Positions 7,962-18,049 of a DNA stretch of 64,000 bases are shown here, in pieces. This DNA comes from a bacterium (lineage in GTDB: Bacteria; Myxococcota_A; Polyangia; Nannocystales; Nannocystaceae). The position numbers and the translations under genes are program-made. Position 1 is the first letter of the stretch, and each line of letters starts with the position of its first letter. The stretch covers positions 1 through 64,000 of the forward strand of contig JANSYI010000013.1 of assembly GCA_024742475.1 (NCBI GenBank), read 5' to 3'. The notes below the pieces were generated by a model that worked only from the letters and a program-made list of their open reading frames with translations, made no database searches and was not told the origin of the DNA.

Positions 7962-9104
7962 TTGAAGGATAAGTCAAGCGTGCCTCTTTACTGCAAAATT
8001 CTACAGCTTCGGAGAACGTCGTTCAGTGTATTCGGCGTAGTGCTGTCTTTGGCTGCCTTTGCCGTTCCGGGTTGTCTCGAACCGAATCCGCTGATTGGAG
8101 AAGGCGGCATGGGGGCGACTAACGGAACGACGTCCGCCAGTGGGGCTTCTTCGACCTCTACAACTGGCGCTGAATCGAGCTCCGGCGCGCTCGACTCGAG
8201 CGAGGGTGGCGCGGTCGAAACAATGCCCGTCACGGACTCTGGCGCGCTCGAATGCGTGGCCGGAGTCTGTCTTCCCCCTGCCCCAGCGGACTGGAACGGT
8301 CCGGCGGTTTTCGTCGACAGTGAAGACTCGAACGACTCACCCGGCTGTCCGGACTCCTTCCCGGAGGAAGTCGCGATGCTGCATGACGAACTCGTCGCCC
8401 CCGCGGCTGAGTGCGCTTGCGAATGCGGCGACGCGCTCGGAGCCTCATGTGACACACTAGTGCTCGAGTTTCATGGGGCAGACTCGACCTGCCTCGGAGG
8501 CGCAAACGACGAGTACGTAATCGGGTCGTCGTGCGAAGATGAGCCGTCTGTCACCAACTCCTCGCGCTTCTGGAGCGTAGACCAGCCAGGACTCGTCGGC
8601 GGTGCATGCAGTCCTACGGCAGAAACAACCGTTCCCGGTCCAACTTGGACGACGGACACCTTGGTCTGCGGAATGGCGTCATCCCGCCATGAAACGTGTG
8701 AAGGCGGCCGGACCTGTGTGCCGACGCCTCCATCAGACTCGTTCTCAAGCGTCTGCATTTGGCGTCCTGGATCATTCGAATGCCCGGCAGGAGGCTTCAC
8801 CGAGCAGTTCGTCAGGTATTCCACGTTTACCGACGACCGAGACTGCAGCGCATGTAGCTGCGATTCGCCTGAAGGGGATTGCGTCGGAAACGTCCGCCTT
8901 TGGCCCTCCGATGACTGTTCTGGCGGGCTAGCTGCGGGGACCGTTCCAGTCGGTGGAGGCTGCATCGCGTCCGTAGACTCTGTGAGTTCCGCGGACCGAG
9001 GTTCGATCAGCGTAGCCGATGCTTCCTGCGCTCCCTTGGGCGGTGAAGCCATTGGTGAGGCCGCCCCATCTGACCCGCACACCTTCTGCTGCCTGCCTCG
9101 ATAG
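7962..9104 (+). CDS. Cys-rich secreted lipoprotein, unrecognised family
   Basis: The frame from TTG at 7962 gives 380 residues; GTG at 7980 is an equally possible start. A hydrophobic stretch ends in the lipobox AVPGC (Cys38), followed by a Ser/Thr/Gly linker and about 280 residues with some 20 cysteines. Recurrent short motifs include CACECGDALGASC and CSACSCDSPEGDC, which suggests disulfide-bonded repeats. It follows the two DUF4215-type lipoproteins by 30 bases and shares their composition, so the three probably form one surface operon. I do not recognise a catalytic motif. Confidence 0.65.
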   Translation: MKDKSSVPLYCKILQLRRTSFSVFGVVLSLAAFAVPGCLEPNPLIGEGGMGATNGTTSASGASSTSTTGAESSSGALDSSEGGAVETMPVTDSGALECVAGVCLPPAPADWNGPAVFVDSEDSNDSPGCPDSFPEEVAMLHDELVAPAAECACECGDALGASCDTLVLEFHGADSTCLGGANDEYVIGSSCEDEPSVTNSSRFWSVDQPGLVGGACSPTAETTVPGPTWTTDTLVCGMASSRHETCEGGRTCVPTPPSDSFSSVCIWRPGSFECPAGGFTEQFVRYSTFTDDRDCSACSCDSPEGDCVGNVRLWPSDDCSGGLAAGTVPVGGGCIASVDSVSSADRGSISVADASCAPLGGEAIGEAAPSDPHTFCCLPR

Positions 9105-9168
9105 GCAAGCGAAGGGGCGATGAAACGACTCGAATCCGTCGCAGCCGCGACGTACTCGCGCACCCCAG

Positions 9169-9864
9169 CTAGCTTCTGCCGTGATTCACGGGTCGAAGTC
9201 GGTGTTCGCGATGCGATACGACCCAGGCGAACGAACGACCAAATGACAGTAGCACCACCCACCCCCCGAGCACCGCCGCCCATTCGAAGACAATCCAGTC
9301 AACGGTGAGGATCGCTGTGAGCCCGACCATCAGCAGAGAGAAGGCCCAACGGGCGGTCGAGCGCCGAGGCTCGGGTTCGCTTCGGACTCGATAGGTGAGC
9401 ACGACGAACAAGTAGCGCATCCCACCGACGAGGAGCATCCAGCGCCCGACGCAACCCAAGTCGACCGCAACCAGCGACGCCACAGCCGTCATGAACGCGT
9501 CTGTCTCCATGTCGAACTCGGCGCCGAACTCCGAACTCAGTCCCGACCGCCGAGCCAGCTTGCCGTCGAGGCCGTCGAGCGCAAAAAACGCCATCAGCAA
9601 CAGTCCGGCCCAGGGCTGTCGGAGGTGAAACGGCAGCGCCATCATGGCGAATACGAGCGCCAGACGAATCGCGGTTACTCCGTTGGCGGCCCCGAACCGC
9701 CCCCTTGGAGTCCACGTTCCGCGGGCACTCCAGATCCACGAACCGAACATCCATGCACTCACCCACGCCAACGGTCGAAACTGGCCGCTGAAGCCAGCCC
9801 AAGCGAACCCAGCGCCCAGCGCAAGAGCGTGGTCGAGAGTACGTCGATGGGTTGACCTGTGCAT
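9169..9864 (-). CDS. CDP-alcohol phosphatidyltransferase family protein
   Basis: The 231-residue membrane protein carries the full CDP-alcohol phosphatidyltransferase signature D97-x2-D100-G101-x2-A104-R105-x8-G114-x3-D118-x3-D122, read as DGLDGKLAR and FGAEFDMETD. Around it are about six hydrophobic helices. The family joins a CDP-linked lipid or alcohol to a hydroxyl acceptor and makes a phosphodiester in the inner membrane. The acceptor is unknown. It belongs with the downstream-lying UPF0104, PTPS-like and dehydrogenase genes by context, although a Gly-rich secreted protein gene lies between. Confidence 0.8.
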   Translation of the reverse strand: MHRSTHRRTLDHALALGAGFAWAGFSGQFRPLAWVSAWMFGSWIWSARGTWTPRGRFGAANGVTAIRLALVFAMMALPFHLRQPWAGLLLMAFFALDGLDGKLARRSGLSSEFGAEFDMETDAFMTAVASLVAVDLGCVGRWMLLVGGMRYLFVVLTYRVRSEPEPRRSTARWAFSLLMVGLTAILTVDWIVFEWAAVLGGWVVLLSFGRSFAWVVSHREHRLRPVNHGRS

Positions 9865-9964
9865 CCGTGACCAGCCGATCCCCTACCACATCCGAATATC
9901 TCTGTGTCCCCCCCGGCGATCTTCGTGGTGACGGTTCGGCTGGCGCGGCGCACTACCTGGCGCG

Positions 9965-10966
<1,002 letters not shown>

Positions 10967-11824
10967 CCGCGCCGAAGGCTGCCGATGCGGCGACGCCCGC
11001 GGCGGGGTCGAGGCCAGCCGTCTCGAAGAGCGCGACCGAGGTTACCTCGCGAATCCCCCATCCGCCGACCGACAGAGGCAGCGACGACACGGCGAGCAGT
11101 ACGGGGGCGATCACCAGTAGCTCGCGCGTTTGGGCTGCGACGCCCACGGCAGCCGCACAAGCCCCATACATCGCCATGAGGATCGCGACCGAGAGCACGG
11201 AGAGGCTCAGCTGCACGGCCCAGGCGCCCCGAGCGACGAAGGATCGCCTCACCTCCGCCACCAACGTCGTGCACGCTCGGCCCACCCGACTGCCTGCCAC
11301 GCTGGGGATGCGAGGCACCAGCACCGCAGCGCTCACGAGCGTCACGAGCACCGCCACGAGCACCGCGGCCACCCGGATGCCCTCGTCACCACCCCAGCCG
11401 ACGAGCGCCAGGCCCACGATGCCCCACAGCGCGACTTGGCCCGATGCCCGCTCGAGCACGACGCTGCGCACGGCCACGCCCTTGGCGTCGGGGTTGCGCC
11501 TGCTGCCGCGGAGCGCTCGGCCAACGTCACCGAGCACGCCCCCGGGAAGCACCTTGTTGAGCAGCGTGGAGACGTAGTACTCGCCCACCGCGACCGACAG
11601 CGGCATGTCGACGCCCATGCGCTGGGCGGTGAAGCTCCAGCGTGCGGCGAGCACGAGGACCAGCGGCAACGAGAGGATCAACGCCGCCCCCAGCGGCCAC
11701 GGGTCGGCTCGGCCGAGCTCATCGAGCACCGCATCGACGTCGACCCACACGGCCGTCAACGCGAGCAGGCTCAGCGTCGCCACGACGCGAAGCACTCGCC
11801 GAAGCGTCGGGCGACGCGACGCGT

Positions 11825-12229
11825 TCACAGGGCGCCTTCGTAGCCCGCCCAGGCGACGTGCGACTCGTGCAGCGCCACCTTCATCGACGCGAGCCCGTCG
11901 GAGCCCGGCCCGACCTCGCCCGCGTCGATCTTGGCCTTCATCTTGTCGAAGATGACCTTGGCCAGCGCCTCGGTGGTGGTGTTCATGCCCTCGAACTCGG
12001 GCATCTCGTCGAGGTTGCGGTAGGCGTACTCCCCAACGATCGCCTTCAGGGCATCCGATGCGCGCCCGATGTCGACGACGAGCCCGTTTTCGTCGAGCTC
12101 GGGCCGGCGAAACTCGACGTCGACCACGTAGGTCGCGCCATGCAGGCGCTGGGCAGGGCCGAAGACCTCGCCGCGAAAGCTGTGGGCGATCATCACGTGG
12201 TCACGAACGCTGACGGTGAACATGCGCAC
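11825..12229 (-). CDS. divergent 6-pyruvoyltetrahydropterin synthase / QueD-like protein
   Basis: The 134-residue length and fold signatures are those of PTPS/QueD. Visible are H16 in MIAHSF, H30 in RLHGATY, the NGLVVDIG strand, the MNTTTEALA helix start and E122 in LHESHVAW. Two expected active-site residues are missing. The usual HGH zinc motif is H30-G-A32, and the catalytic Cys four residues before it is Ala26. Family knowledge says these residues bind zinc and start catalysis, so the protein may not do standard PTPS or QueD chemistry. I recall near-identical HGAT-type sequences from actinobacteria in similar gene sets but cannot check that here. It abuts the dehydrogenase gene. Confidence 0.8.
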   Translation of the reverse strand: MRMFTVSVRDHVMIAHSFRGEVFGPAQRLHGATYVVDVEFRRPELDENGLVVDIGRASDALKAIVGEYAYRNLDEMPEFEGMNTTTEALAKVIFDKMKAKIDAGEVGPGSDGLASMKVALHESHVAWAGYEGAL

Positions 12230-13210
12230 TCAGTAGCAGATTCGGTGGCACAAGACCGGATCGGAGCGCTCCGCCGCGGGTGAGAGGATGCGCGGCATGA
12301 CCTCGGGCAGCTCCGCGAACCGCGACTCTCCCGTGATCAGGACGTCGAGCGCGTCGTCACACAGCATCTCGAGCGCCACACCGAGACGCCGCGAGAACGT
12401 CCATCGAGGCGCCCGCTCGGGGGGCAGGCTTCCAACCTGCGACGAGACCAGCTGCACGCGCCCGGGGTGGAAGTGCCCGCCCAGCCGCACGGCGACCTCC
12501 TGCTCCCCGTACCAACTGAGCTCGACCACGCGCGCCTGGTCGCCGGCCGCGTCGATCGCCGACTGCAGGCCCGGGCCGGTGGCGCTGGCATGAAACGCAA
12601 CGTCGACCTCGGACCACCGCCCCGACGGGTCCGCGAACTCGACCCCGAGCGCCGCGGCCACGTCACGCCGACGCCCATCGATGTCCACGAGCTGGACCCG
12701 CGTCCCGGGCATGCGCCCGCAAAGGTAGGCGACCAAGCACCCGACGACTCCCCCGCCCACGACCGTCACCCGATCGCCAGGTCCCACGCGTCCATCCCAG
12801 ACCGCGTTGAGTGCCGTCTCCATGTTGGCCGTCAGCACCGCGCGACCCGCCGGCAGCCTCCCCGGAAGCTCGGTGACCGCGTCCTCGCTCACGCACGCCC
12901 AGCTCTGGTGCGGGTGCAAGCAAAACACCGTCCGCCCGACCCCGACACCCGCGATCACCTCTGCGATCAAGCAGTAGCCATACTTGATCGGGAAGTCGAA
13001 GGAGCCCTCCTGATGGGGGACTCGCATGCGTTCGTGCTCGGATGCGGGCACGCGGCCGTGAAAGACCAGCGACTCCGTACCGCGACTGACGCCCGAGTAG
13101 AGCGCCCGTAGGAGCACCTGTCCCGGCTGCGGTTCGGGGACGAGGGCGGGCTCGAGAGCCCCCACGCCGGCTCGGGTCACCCAGTACGCTTGGGCCGCTC
13201 GTGTGGCCAT
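12230..13210 (-). CDS. BchC-like zinc-type alcohol dehydrogenase (MDR family)
   Basis: The 326-residue medium-chain dehydrogenase has YSGVSRGTESLVFHG at about residues 38-52 in place of the usual catalytic zinc ligands. The NAD(P)-binding VTVVGGGVVGCLVA follows at about 148-161, then VDIDGRRRDVAAALG. The GxSRGTE signature is the one seen in bacteriochlorophyllide dehydrogenase BchC and relatives, which oxidise an alcohol on a large ring or lipid substrate. Its stop codon abuts the start of the PTPS-like gene, placing it first in a dehydrogenase, PTPS-like and UPF0104 operon. The short gap to the divergent plus-strand gene at 13258 must hold both promoters. Confidence 0.8.
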   Translation of the reverse strand: MATRAAQAYWVTRAGVGALEPALVPEPQPGQVLLRALYSGVSRGTESLVFHGRVPASEHERMRVPHQEGSFDFPIKYGYCLIAEVIAGVGVGRTVFCLHPHQSWACVSEDAVTELPGRLPAGRAVLTANMETALNAVWDGRVGPGDRVTVVGGGVVGCLVAYLCGRMPGTRVQLVDIDGRRRDVAAALGVEFADPSGRWSEVDVAFHASATGPGLQSAIDAAGDQARVVELSWYGEQEVAVRLGGHFHPGRVQLVSSQVGSLPPERAPRWTFSRRLGVALEMLCDDALDVLITGESRFAELPEVMPRILSPAAERSDPVLCHRICY

Positions 13211-13257
13211 GCCGCACGGTAGCAGGGTGGCGAAGCTTCGGGGTATCGTGAGGCCCC

Positions 13258-13857
13258 GTGTCGAGTTCGGTGAACGCTCGCGTCCAGGCGTATCTCGACG
13301 CGTTGCCCGGCGGTATCGCTGCGTATCCCGAGTTCGTCGGGAAGTACTCCGTCGTCAGGGCGTGGCTCGAGGGCAACGACCGGGCAGCTCTGCGTAAGGT
13401 CGTGCCGCGCGAGGTCCACCCGCTGCTCGAAGACGGCGTGCCGATCACGCGCTGGGTCTCCGAGGTTCATGCGACCTGCATCTACCTCGCGATACGGGAG
13501 CTGTTCTTTCCCAGCGACGACGCCTTCGTGGACGACGCCTTCCTTCGCAACGTTCGGCTGCTCGAGAAGCCGATGTACAAGATCCTCATGCGGGTGGTGA
13601 ACCCGTCCAGGGCTGCCAAGGGCACGGCGGCCGTATTCTCGCAGATGCATCGGGGCCTGGAGCTCTCGGTCGACCCCAAGCCCGAGGCGTGGATCGCGAC
13701 GTTGACGCACCCCCCCCTGCTCCTGCCCGACCTGCTCGCGCGGTGCTACGCGACCGCGCTTCGTGCCGCCCTCGAGGTCAAGGGGTACCAGGACGTCACC
13801 TCCCGCGCCGTCTCGACGACGCCGGAGTCCACCACGTTCCGCGTCACCTTCGAATGA
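13258..13857 (+). CDS. protein of unknown function, distant DUF2378/TIGR02265-like
   Basis: The 199-residue protein starts at a GTG directly downstream of the divergent promoter region. The pattern resembles the myxobacterial DUF2378 (TIGR02265) family: a central ITRWVSEVHATCIYLAIREL, then DDAFVDDAFLRN, a YKILMRVVNPSRAA segment, and a final strand ending TTFRVTFE. The resemblance is one of spacing and secondary structure, not strong identity. That family is abundant in Myxococcota and has no assigned activity. No signal peptide or membrane segment is seen, so it is probably cytoplasmic. Confidence 0.6.
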   Translation: MSSSVNARVQAYLDALPGGIAAYPEFVGKYSVVRAWLEGNDRAALRKVVPREVHPLLEDGVPITRWVSEVHATCIYLAIRELFFPSDDAFVDDAFLRNVRLLEKPMYKILMRVVNPSRAAKGTAAVFSQMHRGLELSVDPKPEAWIATLTHPPLLLPDLLARCYATALRAALEVKGYQDVTSRAVSTTPESTTFRVTFE

Positions 13858-13903
13858 CGCACACGGCGCTGGCCACGTCCCGATCGCTTGCTAGGACGAC
13901 GCT

Positions 13904-14647
13904 GTGCTCCGCTGGCTCACCATCCTCGCGACGATCGTCATGATCACGGTCAACGGGCTCGCCAACGCACTGCCGATCAACGGAAAGACGACGGGCGACA
14001 TCTCCGATGGATTCGACATCCTGTTCACGCCAGCGGGCTATGTGTTCTCCATCTGGGGCCTGATCTACGCCCTGCTCGTCACCTTCTCGGTCGTGCAAGC
14101 GCTGCCCTCGAGGGCGGAAGACCCCGACTTCGCAGCTGTACGACCGTGGTACGTGGCCAACGCGCTCCTCAACGCGACGTGGATCTTCGCGTGGCACCAC
14201 GAGCGCTTTGGGCTCTCGCTCCTGCTGATGTTGGGCCTGCTCGGGACGCTGGTCGCAATCGCCTCGAAGGTCGGCCACATCGGTCCACGCGACGGCCTCT
14301 CATTCGTCGCGCTTCGAGCCCCCTTCAGCCTCTACCTGGGGTGGATCAGCATCGCCACCATCGCGAACGTCACGGTGGTCCTTTGGACGCTGGGCCTCAC
14401 CGAGCCCCTCTCCGACCCCGGCCTGACGCTCGGCATCGTCGCGGTCGCCGCGGTCTTCGGCTCGTCCATCGCCGTACGCCGCTGTGACCCGGTGTACGCG
14501 GCGGTGTTCGTGTGGGCGCTGGTCGGGATCGCAGCCGACAACACCGGCGCCTCAGTGCTCTACATCGGGTCGCTCGTCGCGGCCGGGCTTTGCGGGCTGG
14601 CGGTCGGCGTGGCAGCGACGCGGTCCGCCCGCCGCACACGAGGCTGA
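13904..14647 (+). CDS. TspO/MBR-related integral membrane protein
   Basis: The 247-residue protein has about seven hydrophobic helices and Trp-bearing motifs of the TspO/MBR family: FTPAGYVFSIWGLIYALL at about residues 45-62, NALLNATWIFAWHHERFG at about 86-103, and PFSLYLGWISIATIANV. This is the long, extended form of the family, not the 160-residue compact form. Such proteins bind tetrapyrroles and act as stress or light-linked sensors, so tetrapyrrole or lipid-like ligand binding is possible. The start is GTG at 13904. It sits 46 bases after the DUF2378-like gene and may share its transcript. Confidence 0.65.
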   Translation: MLRWLTILATIVMITVNGLANALPINGKTTGDISDGFDILFTPAGYVFSIWGLIYALLVTFSVVQALPSRAEDPDFAAVRPWYVANALLNATWIFAWHHERFGLSLLLMLGLLGTLVAIASKVGHIGPRDGLSFVALRAPFSLYLGWISIATIANVTVVLWTLGLTEPLSDPGLTLGIVAVAAVFGSSIAVRRCDPVYAAVFVWALVGIAADNTGASVLYIGSLVAAGLCGLAVGVAATRSARRTRG

Positions 14648-14649
14648 GC

Positions 14650-16173
14650 TCAGCTCTCGATCCACGGGAGCATCTCCCCGCGGACGTTTCGGACCGACTC
14701 GGGATAGAGCCCACCTCGGCCCTCCCCAATGAACAAGTCCGGGTACCCGCCGCCGGGCTGAATCTCGTACTCGCCCGGCGAGAGCCCCATGACCTGCAGC
14801 GTCGTCGCGAGGTACTGCTGATGCAGGAGCCCCGCATACAGACGCACGGGCGTGTCCTGGTAGAACTCCTCTTCGGCGAGCACGTCGAGGTTGCGGTAGT
14901 CGATGTACTGTCCGGTCCGCACGCATCCGCCCGCGCTCCCTGCCGTGACCACGGTCGTGTCGATAGACTCGTGGGTGAAGGGGCCCGACTCCTGCGTCCA
15001 CTGGACCAGCGTATTGTCGAGCAGCGTGCTGCCGTCCCCCTCGTCGACGTCGAGCTTCGCGATGAGGTCGAGCATCACCGACTCGAAGGTGTCCTGGTTG
15101 CCCGCCATGAGGTCAGCCTGACGATCACCGTCGGGCAGGTGGGCCTGGTGCGCCACGTCTTGGTGCCAGTCACCCGTGAAGGGCGAGAAGTGGTCGGTGA
15201 TACCCAGCACCGCGATCCGCGACGTGCCGCACAAGAACGCGGTGACGATCACGTCGTTGTACAGAGACCACGCTTGTGCCTGAAGGTCCGGGTCGACGTA
15301 GTACGAAGGCTCCCCCCGGATCTGATCGGCATCTTGGCGCGGAACGTCCACGTCACCGCACGAGACCTGCACGGAGAGCCGACGTTGCAGCTCATCGATG
15401 CGCTCGATGTGCTCGTCGAGCCGCTGACGGTCTCGCGACGAGAGGCGACGGTCGCTCTGCCGCAGCGAGTTGTAGTTCTCGAGCACGCGGTCGACGACGG
15501 GCGGTCGCGGTGAGGTCTCCTCCTCTTCGGGCACGAAGATCCGGTTGAACAGCGCGAGCGAGCTGTACTCGGACGCCATCTGCTGAATCTCGCCCGACTG
15601 TGTCTGCGGACTCGACCAGCCGTACGAGTGGCTGGCTGCCACGATGAGGCTGCGTTCGAGCGTGGTGCTCAGGTCGTCGTAGAACGTCGGCGACCACGCC
15701 AGGAGCTGGTCGATCGACGGGGTGGGGTTGCCCTGCTGGATGACCCCGTCCTCACCATTGCCGTCGTTCGCCGCCCAGTTCCCCAGGTGGCCGCCACGGT
15801 GGTGACCGATGTAGAACGGGATGTCGAGGCCCCGGATCACGTTCATCTTCGCTGCGAGCGCGGGGGTGAGGATGTCGGAGCTCCCGCTGAGCACCGTCGA
15901 GAGGCTGGCACGATCGCCCTCGACCGACAGGCTCAGGTCTCCACGACGGATCTGATGGCCAGCGTAGTTCATCGACTCGGTGAGCGAGTCGTCGCTCGGA
16001 TGCATGAAGTCTTCCCACACGGCGCCGTGCTGCGTGCAGATCGAGACGAAGCGCGGGGGGATGGTCCACTCGCCCTTGGCACCGGCCCCACGCGGCATGA
16101 GCGAGGGAAGCAGGGGAAGCGCGAGCGTGAAGCCGCCAGCACCACGGAGGAACGTTCGTCGGGTCGTGCTCAT
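14650..16173 (-). CDS. DUF1552 family protein with Tat signal
   Basis: The 507-residue protein begins with a twin-arginine signal (TTRRTFLRGAGGFTLALPLL), so a folded, probably cofactor-bearing protein is exported. The body is DUF1552. It has PRFVSICTQHGAVWEDFMHP early, FYIGHHRGGHLGNW and PTPSIDQLLAW in the middle, and late motifs such as LLDNTLVQWTQESG. DUF1552 proteins pair with DUF1592 multi-domain cytochrome-like proteins in planctomycetes and myxobacteria, and are inferred to belong to a secreted oxidation system. That partner lies four bases upstream here. Confidence 0.8.
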   Translation of the reverse strand: MSTTRRTFLRGAGGFTLALPLLPSLMPRGAGAKGEWTIPPRFVSICTQHGAVWEDFMHPSDDSLTESMNYAGHQIRRGDLSLSVEGDRASLSTVLSGSSDILTPALAAKMNVIRGLDIPFYIGHHRGGHLGNWAANDGNGEDGVIQQGNPTPSIDQLLAWSPTFYDDLSTTLERSLIVAASHSYGWSSPQTQSGEIQQMASEYSSLALFNRIFVPEEEETSPRPPVVDRVLENYNSLRQSDRRLSSRDRQRLDEHIERIDELQRRLSVQVSCGDVDVPRQDADQIRGEPSYYVDPDLQAQAWSLYNDVIVTAFLCGTSRIAVLGITDHFSPFTGDWHQDVAHQAHLPDGDRQADLMAGNQDTFESVMLDLIAKLDVDEGDGSTLLDNTLVQWTQESGPFTHESIDTTVVTAGSAGGCVRTGQYIDYRNLDVLAEEEFYQDTPVRLYAGLLHQQYLATTLQVMGLSPGEYEIQPGGGYPDLFIGEGRGGLYPESVRNVRGEMLPWIES

Positions 16174-16177
16174 CGGT

Positions 16178-18010
16178 CTACTCCTCGATCTTTCGGGTCT
16201 TGAACTCGTCGCGCATCGCGATGCTTCGGAGGACTTCGCTCATCGACGCCCCATCCAGGAGCGCGTCCGTGGTGTCCTCCAACATGCAGCCATCGAGCTG
16301 CGGGTCTTCGGCGCGGCCATACGTCCACTGCACGTAGTTGCGCGAGAAGCAGGCCTGAACCTGCTCGCTCTCGAGCAGCATGCTTCCGACCTCCGCCGCC
16401 GACGAGGTGGTGCGGTCGTCCCCGGGAACGATCGCGGGCGCGGATGAAGCGTCGATCTCCCGCATCCCCGTCACCGTGCCCTCGTCGTCGAACAACACCT
16501 GATGCGTGCGGTATCGGCCGATCGCATCGAAGGTCTCCGTGACGTATCCCAGCGGGTTGATGAGCACCGCGTGGCAGCCCGCGCAGCTCGTGCCTTCCTG
16601 CTCGGTGAGCATCTCGACGACCTCTCGGGTGGTGTTGTCCTCCGACAGCTCGGGCGGATTGCCAGCGGCGTTGTCGGGCGGAGGCGGGACCTCGTCGCAC
16701 AGCAGCGCCTCGCGAATGCGAACGCCCTTCATGATCGGCCGCGTGTTGGACGATCCGGACGCCACGAAGGCGGCCCGGGCGATCAAGCTGGCCCGCTCGG
16801 ACTGCGGGAACGTCGGCGGCTCCGTCCCGTCCCAGACCGGCACGCCGTAGATCTCGGCCAGGTCCGGGGTGGTCGCAAACGACCGGTCACTGAGGAAGAA
16901 CTCGTCGAACGAGCCGCCGTTGGCCATGTAGTACGAGGCCGCGTCGAGGACCTCGTCGATCATGTTCTGCGTGGTCTCCGGGGTCACCTGTAGGCCGTCG
17001 AGGAAGGCGTCGAAGACTGGCGTGCCGACGCGCGAGTCGACGGGCGGCAGCGTCTCCAGCCACAGCCACTCCCCGAAGAACTCGCGCACCGCAGACTCCG
17101 CGCGAGGATCGGACACGATGCGGTCGACCTGAGCCTCGTACCCTTCGTCGGTCATCAGCGCGCCGGAGGCCGCCGCCTCGTACAGCTCCGCGTCGGGCGG
17201 TGCCTGCCAGAACTGATAGCTCAGGCGAGAGGCCAGCTCGTACGGTCCGAGACGATACACACCGGGCATGTCGGCCATCTCGTCCTCGCCGTGCTCGATC
17301 ATGTAGAGGAACGACGGGGCGGTCATCATCACCACGATCACGTCGGCGAATGCTTCGGGATCGGCCCCCGAGGTGATGCCGTCGGCGTCGTAGACGTCGC
17401 GATAGAACTGGTGCTCCTCGTCGGTCATCGGGCGACGCAGCGCTCGCGCCCCGAACGCATCGATGAAGTCATCGATGCAAGTGTCGTCGTTGCTCGCGTC
17501 ACCATCGACCGCGCACGAACCCGCGACGGCCTCGAGATGCGCGCTCGTCAGGCGGCTGGCGGCCGCGACCGCAACATCGTAGGAGGCATCGATGTGCTCC
17601 TGGTGAACGTTTTGGTCGAGCCGCCGGAAGCCGCCGCGCGGACCGTGCACCGCTTGGGGGACGTCGACCGGCATCCGCTCGATGACGGGCGACACCCCGT
17701 CCATGACGTCTGACGCACCGGGTCCCGCAGCCCACTGCACGAGCGCCTCGACGCTGTTTCGGTACTGAACCCGCGACAGCCGACGCATGGACAGCGAGTC
17801 CGGCCACACGTTCGGGTCGCAGCCAAACTCGCCTTCGGTCCCGCCGCCGCTGTCGGTGTCCGAGTCGGACCCTGCGTCCGAGTCGGAGCCATCCCCCTCG
17901 GCCTCACCGGAGGTGTCGGTGTCGTCCCCACCCGCGCGTCCCCCCTCGTAGCAGCCGCCTGCGGCCCACACCGCCAGGAGCCCGATCGTGATCCCTGCTG
18001 CCCGTTTCAT
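16178..18010 (-). CDS. DUF1587/1595/1592/1588/1585 multi-domain lipoprotein, cytochrome-like
   Basis: The 610-residue protein has a lipobox near WAAGGC (Cys20) and an acidic Ser/Asp/Gly linker, then the planctomycete-type domain string. LSRVQYRNSV marks DUF1587 near residue 78, GPYELASRLSYQFWQAPPD marks DUF1592, and RASLIARAAFVASGSSNTRP followed by EQEGTSCAGCHAVLINPLGY marks DUF1588. A DUF1585-like end (FSRNYVQWTYGRAED) closes it. CAGCH is a c-type heme attachment motif. It likely works with the exported DUF1552 protein encoded immediately downstream; substrate unknown, and biopolymer oxidation is only a guess from other lineages. Confidence 0.8.
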   Translation of the reverse strand: MKRAAGITIGLLAVWAAGGCYEGGRAGGDDTDTSGEAEGDGSDSDAGSDSDTDSGGGTEGEFGCDPNVWPDSLSMRRLSRVQYRNSVEALVQWAAGPGASDVMDGVSPVIERMPVDVPQAVHGPRGGFRRLDQNVHQEHIDASYDVAVAAASRLTSAHLEAVAGSCAVDGDASNDDTCIDDFIDAFGARALRRPMTDEEHQFYRDVYDADGITSGADPEAFADVIVVMMTAPSFLYMIEHGEDEMADMPGVYRLGPYELASRLSYQFWQAPPDAELYEAAASGALMTDEGYEAQVDRIVSDPRAESAVREFFGEWLWLETLPPVDSRVGTPVFDAFLDGLQVTPETTQNMIDEVLDAASYYMANGGSFDEFFLSDRSFATTPDLAEIYGVPVWDGTEPPTFPQSERASLIARAAFVASGSSNTRPIMKGVRIREALLCDEVPPPPDNAAGNPPELSEDNTTREVVEMLTEQEGTSCAGCHAVLINPLGYVTETFDAIGRYRTHQVLFDDEGTVTGMREIDASSAPAIVPGDDRTTSSAAEVGSMLLESEQVQACFSRNYVQWTYGRAEDPQLDGCMLEDTTDALLDGASMSEVLRSIAMRDEFKTRKIEE

Positions 18011-18049
18011 CCGAGCTAGTGAGCCACCGCCAGCCGGATCTGGGTGAAC

